Source: an uncultured Fluviicola sp. | Lineage (GTDB): Bacteria > Bacteroidota > Bacteroidia > Flavobacteriales_D > Crocinitomicaceae | Reading direction: 5' to 3' | DNA length: 64,000 bases | Assembly (NCBI RefSeq): GCF_902168135.1 | Contig: NZ_CABHOL010000054.1 | Location: 62,001 to 126,000 of the forward strand | Part shown: positions 59,569 through 64,000 of the stretch, piece by piece | Layout of the letters: every line of letters starts with the position of its first letter | Numbering within the stretch: position 1 is the first letter of the stretch | Translations under genes and position numbers: made by a program | Notes under the pieces: model-generated | Told to the model about the DNA's origin: nothing | The model's database searches: none | The model's input: the letters and a program-made list of their open reading frames with translations, nothing else

Positions 59569-61773
59569 TTAGTTAGTTGATTTGAAAATTTCATAAATTT
59601 TAGACCCAAGCAAAATTCTGGAAGGTCTTCCGCTGATCATGTAAACATTGGATTGGTCAGCATGACCATTCTTCAGGTCCACTCCGACAAACTGGATCGC
59701 TGTTTTTTGTGAGTCAAGCAGTTTTCCTGTTAAAAGGATCACAGCCATTGGTGGGACATACCAGGTTGCAATAACCGGTCTTGCAATGTCCATCGGTGCG
59801 CTTTTCTTACTGTCGACGTAAAGGATGCTCGGGATCATGATCACATCGGAACTGTATTTCTTAGCCATGCTTTGCAATTCTAAATAATCAACAGGGAAGA
59901 AGTTTACTTTGGAGTATCCTTTCGTTTGTATTAACGCTGTTTTCAGGAATGTAAAAGCCTGGATACCTTCTATGGTCAGCTCGTTGGGAGCATTGTCTGT
60001 ATTTATATTGTATCCGTTGTCTGCCGCCTCTGCAACGACCAGCTCTGTGGCATTGGCTTTAATAGACTCAGAAACTTTTACAGTTTTTTTGGATGATTCT
60101 AAAATTTCCACATCCGGTTCAACCAGGGCTATGCTTTTGTTCTTCAGGTCAGGGATCGCCGGAATTAACCTCGAATTGTTTTCGCTGTTTTTCGAACTAT
60201 TTGTGGATTTGTTCTGAAATTCCTTAAAAGTTTTTACAAAGCTGCTGTCGGACATAATATCCTGCATCCCGTAGAGGTAATAAGCGGTTGAATCAAAAAC
60301 CTGCAGGTCAATATTTCCGTCTACCGATCTTTTTTTCTTGATCTTGTCATACTTGGATTCGTTTACTGCTGGCGGAGTTGCTTTTGACAAACTGTCAACC
60401 GGAATTTTAGCGATCGAATCATTGTAGGATTTGTTGCGCTGAACAGCCTGCTGGTAATTGTACTTTGAAAAGGATTCCAGAGAAAATTGTTTTGTGTTAG
60501 CTGCTGTTTCAACCATTCGTTCATAGATCGCCTGAATTTCCTGGTTTGCCGGTTGGGCAGCACGGATATCATAGATTTGTCTGAGCGCAATGGAAGCAAG
60601 CTCCAGCTTGTCCATTTTCTTTAATATGGAATGAAGTGCCGCTATTTCACCTTCTTTATGCTTGCGTGATTCATAAGGTTTTGACATGCTTTGAGACTTG
60701 GTCTGTGCAAGTGCCAGCCAGGTTTTTGCCTTCATGGAAGTGAGGTAGTTCGACTGCGGAAATTCTTTTTCCAGGATGTAAATGGAATACAAAGCATTCG
60801 TCAGGTCCAGGGAAATAATGCTGTTTCTAATCGATTCAAAACGGGCAATAGTACGGATCTCATTGAAACGGTCCGCACCTAAAATAGTTGGACTTCCCGT
60901 CCAGCCGCTGCCTTTTTCAAGTACCTCCAAAACCTGTTTTTTCCTTTTGGAAATATTCGGATGGGAGCTTTTGCTGTCGTTATAGTTTTCTTCTGCAGTG
61001 ATTGCAAAAACTTCTTTTGGGAATTTGAAATCGGGTACGTAAAATTCGTTGGAATTGAAAAAGTTTTCCGGGATTCTGACTTCGTCAAACGGAAGGTAGG
61101 AGTACATCAACACATCGAAAGTAGGTTCGATCAATGCTTCATCGTATCCGGCTTTCTTGTAAAGTTCGATGGCATCTGCATCTGCTTCCAATTCACGTTC
61201 CTTACTGTATGTGCTTAATTCATAATAGTCGGCATTTTTCAGGGTAACGTTTTGTTTGAAGCGTTCCAATACGTGTTTACGCTTATAATGTGCTATTTCG
61301 TGCGCCAGTATATAAGCAATCTGGGCTTCCGAGCTAACCTGTGATATCAATCCGGTAGTTACGAAAATAATTCCCTGATCGGTAGAAAATGCATTCGTTT
61401 CGTTGGATTTTAAGGTATAAAAACGCAACTGGCTGAAAGTTTCCGCATCATCCTTCAATAAATTCTTCGCAATGTCTTTAACGTATGTTGAAATCGGGTC
61501 TCCGAACACACAATCTTCCGAATGAAGGATTCTATCAATGGAAGTATGAATCCCGACATAGAATTTCCGTTTTACGGAAGAAGCAAGTTCAGGGCGGCTT
61601 ATCTGCATATCACGCTCCACTTTTTCAGGGGTGGTAAGACGAATGTCATCCGGAATGGAACCGTTGGAAAGAAGCGTTCTGTAGTTATTGAAGTCCGTTT
61701 TGGATTGAGCAAACAAAGCACCCGAAACAGATAGTGATAATAGGAAAGTTAGAATGAAAGTCTGTTTTAACAT
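59569..61773 (-). CDS. exported M48-family metallopeptidase
   Basis: A 734-residue protein. The signal peptide is about residues 1-22 (LFAQ). The M48 domain is at about residues 80-260, with the zinc site HEIAH (158-162) and the third ligand Glu194 in SKERELEAD, and the TDQGIIFVTTGLI block before it. The remaining 470 residues are not a known M48 part and include a helical, TPR-like stretch and a C-terminal mixed domain. M48 proteins of this type (BepA/LoiP-like) clear or help assemble outer-membrane proteins; that role is inferred. The two barrel-like genes follow immediately. Confidence 0.9.
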   Translation of the reverse strand: MLKQTFILTFLLSLSVSGALFAQSKTDFNNYRTLLSNGSIPDDIRLTTPEKVERDMQISRPELASSVKRKFYVGIHTSIDRILHSEDCVFGDPISTYVKDIAKNLLKDDAETFSQLRFYTLKSNETNAFSTDQGIIFVTTGLISQVSSEAQIAYILAHEIAHYKRKHVLERFKQNVTLKNADYYELSTYSKERELEADADAIELYKKAGYDEALIEPTFDVLMYSYLPFDEVRIPENFFNSNEFYVPDFKFPKEVFAITAEENYNDSKSSHPNISKRKKQVLEVLEKGSGWTGSPTILGADRFNEIRTIARFESIRNSIISLDLTNALYSIYILEKEFPQSNYLTSMKAKTWLALAQTKSQSMSKPYESRKHKEGEIAALHSILKKMDKLELASIALRQIYDIRAAQPANQEIQAIYERMVETAANTKQFSLESFSKYNYQQAVQRNKSYNDSIAKIPVDSLSKATPPAVNESKYDKIKKKRSVDGNIDLQVFDSTAYYLYGMQDIMSDSSFVKTFKEFQNKSTNSSKNSENNSRLIPAIPDLKNKSIALVEPDVEILESSKKTVKVSESIKANATELVVAEAADNGYNINTDNAPNELTIEGIQAFTFLKTALIQTKGYSKVNFFPVDYLELQSMAKKYSSDVIMIPSILYVDSKKSAPMDIARPVIATWYVPPMAVILLTGKLLDSQKTAIQFVGVDLKNGHADQSNVYMISGRPSRILLGSKIYEIFKSTN

Positions 61774-61883
61774 AATAGGCTTTTTAGGTAACCAGCCGTA
61801 AAAGTAATGAATCCGGCAGATATCTGTAATCTTCGATTAAAGATTTATCGATTCAAATAATATCAAGGTACTTACGTTTGGCA

Positions 61884-62097
61884 TATCAAAAGCTGATACT
61901 TCTATGGGTAAAAAGTAGAGGGAAAAGGTTTTGTTTTGTTGAGTTTGGATAAATTCTGGCCGCACTAACGTTTGCCAGTTATCAAAAGCTAAAGCTTCTA
62001 AGGGTAAAAAACAAGAGAAAAGGTTTTTGTTTTGTTGAGTTTGGATAAATTCTGGCTGCTCTAACGTTTGCCAGGTATCAAAAGCTAAAGCTTTTTC
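61884..62097. repeat. 96-bp tandem repeat, about 2.2 copies, upstream of the permease
   Basis: Copies start with TATCAAAAGCT at 61884, 61980 and 62076, each 96 nt apart. Copy 1 and copy 2 share TTTTGTTGAGTTTGGATAAA and CTAACGTTTGCCAG, with small differences. The third copy is cut after about 22 nt. The 351-nt gap 61774-62124 otherwise holds only AT-rich sequence. Confidence 0.85.
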
Positions 62098-62098
62098 T

Positions 62099-62106
62099 TA
62101 TTTTTG
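62099..62106 (+). promoter_or_regulatory. candidate -7 element (TATTTTTG) of the permease
   Basis: TATTTTTG matches TAnnTTTG and ends 18 nt before the permease ATG. It directly follows the partial third repeat copy. No -33 at the expected spacing. Confidence 0.4.
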
Positions 62107-62124
62107 TTTCCCTTGCGAAATACT

Positions 62125-64000
62125 ATGAAACAAAATTCCCTCTTCCGTAAAAAAACTGTCCAGGACATTCTGGCATCGACACAACAAGGTCAGTCTGACG
62201 GTCATGAGTCACTTGGAAAACATTTGAAAGTACGAGATCTGGCGGCTTTTGGAATTGCGGCGATTATTGGGGCCGGTATTTTTTCTACCATTGGTGAAGC
62301 GAGTTCAAACGGCGGTCCGGCAGTGATTTTTTTATTCATTTTCACTGCGGTTGCCTGTGGATTTGCAGCTTTTGCCTATGCGGAATTTGCATCCATGGTA
62401 CCGGTTGCCGGATCTGCATATACTTATTCTTATGTCGCCTTCGGAGAAATCATTGCCTGGGTGATCGGCTGGGCGCTGATCATGGAATATGCCATCGGGA
62501 ATATCACCGTTGCTATCAGTTGGAGTGATTATTTTACGGGGATGCTCGAAGGGCTGAACATCCACCTTCCGCAATGGATACAAACAGATTACCTGACGGC
62601 TCATAACGGCTATGAAGAAGCATATGCCCTGATGCAGGGAGGGAAGAGTATTGAGAACCTGGATAGCGGTTTGCAGGCAGCTTATACCGCCTGGAAAACT
62701 TCCCCCACGATTTTCAACTTTCACATTATTTTTGACCTGCCGGCTTTGTTTATCATTGTATTGATTACCTGGCTGGTATATCGGGGAATGAAGGAAAGTC
62801 GGAATGCCAGCAACGTAATGGTAGTCATTAAGCTGGCAATAATTCTGTTGGTAATTGCTGTGGGAATCTTTTATGTAGATACTGAAAACTGGAGCCCATT
62901 TGCACCGAACGGAGTTTCCGGTATCTTAAAAGGAGTTTCTGCCGTTTTCTTTGCCTATATCGGTTTTGATGCGATTTCTACTACTGCCGAAGAGTGTGAG
63001 AACCCGCAACGCGATCTTCCGCGTGGAATGATGTGGGCAATCATTATTTGTACCATTTTGTATGTTATCATTTCATTGATCCTGACCGGATTGGTGAATT
63101 ATAAACTGTTGGGTGTCGGTGACCCGCTTGCATTCGTTTTTCGTGAAATCGATCTGAAATGGATGTCGGGAATTATTGCTGTTTCTGCTGTCATTGCGAT
63201 GGCCTCCGTGCTGTTGGTTTTCCAAATGGGACAGCCGCGTATCTGGATGTCAATGAGCAGGGATGGTTTGCTGCCTAAGAAATTCTCCAAAGTTCACCCG
63301 AAATACAAAACGCCTTCATTCGCAACAGTTGTTGTTGGGTTTGTAGTTGCAGTTCCGGCCTTGTTCATGAACTTAACAATGGTTACGGACCTTTGCAGTA
63401 TCGGTACTTTATTTGCTTTTGTATTGGTTTGCGGCGGAGTATTGATCCTGCAGAACAAAACGGATATTCCGCGAGGGAAGTTCCGTACACCTTATGTCAA
63501 CGGAAAATATGTATTGCCATTCCTGGTAGTCGGAGGAATTGTTTTCGGGTTTGTTCAATATAAAAGTGAGCTCATGGCTTTCCTGAAAAACGAATCGGAA
63601 CTCAAAGAGACGAAAGACCTGATAGTGGATTTATCGGAAGCTGAGTCAGCACAGCTGAACAAAACAGTTGCAGCTGTTGACAAAGAAGGATTGGAGCGTT
63701 TAGGCTCCGATTTATTGGCTTATTTTGAGCAAGCCCCGAAAATCGACCTGAAAACATGCCTGAAGGGAATCAAAAGCACCTCAGGAGCGGAGACCGTTGC
63801 CGAACTAGATACGGAAACCAAAGAACAATTGGTCCATTTCCTGGAAGGGTACGATGAAAAAGGATTTAAATTAATGGATTCTGATTTGGAGGACTACTAT
63901 GCCCAGGGGCCTAAGATTGACATTGAAAATGCATTAAGACCAATAGGTGTTACCGGTAAACGATTATACAATAGTGGTTTTTCTCATTTTGCACATAAGA
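62125..64000 (+). CDS. APC-family amino-acid permease (3' partial)
   Basis: The frame starts at ATG 62125 and is open to the window end (625 residues visible). The N-terminal part is a cationic-amino-acid-transporter-like APC permease: VRDLAAFGIAAIIGAGIFST (the first helix with the substrate-binding unwound loop), then YAEFASMVPVAGSAYTYSY and FFAYIGFDAISTTAEE. About ten helices are seen up to residue 480. After that the family continues with more helices, but here at least 145 residues are hydrophilic, and residues about 519-541 and 577-599 repeat the pattern GxxxxxSDLxxYxxQxPKID. The substrate is unknown. Confidence 0.9.
   Translation, partial: MKQNSLFRKKTVQDILASTQQGQSDGHESLGKHLKVRDLAAFGIAAIIGAGIFSTIGEASSNGGPAVIFLFIFTAVACGFAAFAYAEFASMVPVAGSAYTYSYVAFGEIIAWVIGWALIMEYAIGNITVAISWSDYFTGMLEGLNIHLPQWIQTDYLTAHNGYEEAYALMQGGKSIENLDSGLQAAYTAWKTSPTIFNFHIIFDLPALFIIVLITWLVYRGMKESRNASNVMVVIKLAIILLVIAVGIFYVDTENWSPFAPNGVSGILKGVSAVFFAYIGFDAISTTAEECENPQRDLPRGMMWAIIICTILYVIISLILTGLVNYKLLGVGDPLAFVFREIDLKWMSGIIAVSAVIAMASVLLVFQMGQPRIWMSMSRDGLLPKKFSKVHPKYKTPSFATVVVGFVVAVPALFMNLTMVTDLCSIGTLFAFVLVCGGVLILQNKTDIPRGKFRTPYVNGKYVLPFLVVGGIVFGFVQYKSELMAFLKNESELKETKDLIVDLSEAESAQLNKTVAAVDKEGLERLGSDLLAYFEQAPKIDLKTCLKGIKSTSGAETVAELDTETKEQLVHFLEGYDEKGFKLMDSDLEDYYAQGPKIDIENALRPIGVTGKRLYNSGFSHFAHK

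Noticed and set aside
62332-62724. 130-codon minus-strand frame opposite the permease
   Set aside because: The plus strand encodes a clear APC permease over the same bases.

Overview
The window looks like a chromosome segment of a Bacteroidota bacterium, probably Flavobacteriales and close to the Fluviicola/Crocinitomicaceae group. The placement is inferred from gene content: type IX secretion (T9SS) cargo with type A and type B C-terminal signals, a PorP/SprF-like protein, a TonB-dependent receptor with a carboxypeptidase-regulatory N-domain, DUF4369/TlpA thioredoxins, a fused CcsB-CcsA protein, a bacillithiol deacetylase, GxxExxY and GDYXXLXY proteins, and Bacteroidetes-type -7 promoters (TAnnTTTG). 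No rRNA, tRNA, CRISPR array, IS transposase or prophage was seen.

Layout. 1-3.2 kb: end of a CapD-type nucleotide-sugar dehydratase/epimerase, a thioesterase and a YwqK/MORN-like protein. 3.3-7.9 kb (minus): gatB, two TlpA-like thioredoxins and lpxH in one tight run. 8-13.7 kb (minus): a lipoprotein, a GDYXXLXY/DUF2157 membrane pair, punA, lpxK and a coiled-coil protein. 13.8-21.5 kb (plus): glycosyltransferase, Nif3-like protein, zinc-ribbon protein, then the coupled redox run ccsBA-gpx-bshB1. 21.5-31.6 kb (minus): flavin reductase, a beta-helix-like T9SS protein and TonB receptor, a GreA-like factor, a glycosyltransferase, a T9SS serine hydrolase and a cysteine desulfurase. 31.6-39.5 kb: YdeI-like protein, a GxxExxY gene inside an inverted repeat, a VWA protein, a rhodanese/thioredoxin operon and six poorly characterised small genes. 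39.6-43.4 kb: recF-DUF721, a damaged RelE/ParE toxin with an intact antitoxin, panB and an RluA-type pseudouridine synthase. 43.5-48.2 kb: a propeller sensor, a TPR histidine kinase and a LuxR-type regulator. 48.3-56.4 kb (minus): a PorP/SprF protein and a 2318-residue PKD-rich T9SS adhesin. 56.5-61.8 kb (minus): a T9SS protein, two paralogous barrel-like proteins and an M48 peptidase. 62.1-64 kb: an amino-acid permease running off the window.

Main non-coding observation. Several intergenic spaces hold arms built from a short word repeated degenerately (ACATAGG, AGAC, CTGCG, TTCAA, ATTCG, ATTATCAA), usually as an inverted pair. One such pair brackets the GxxExxY nuclease-like gene; the others look like gene-less versions with the same layout but a different word. 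A separate family of 28-nt palindromes (9-nt arms GTAGKGMCG, 10-nt centre) occurs three times. Other points worth checking are the frameshifted ParE toxin, the three-module repeat inside the adhesin, an internally duplicated hydrophilic insert in the permease, and a 96-bp tandem repeat upstream of it.
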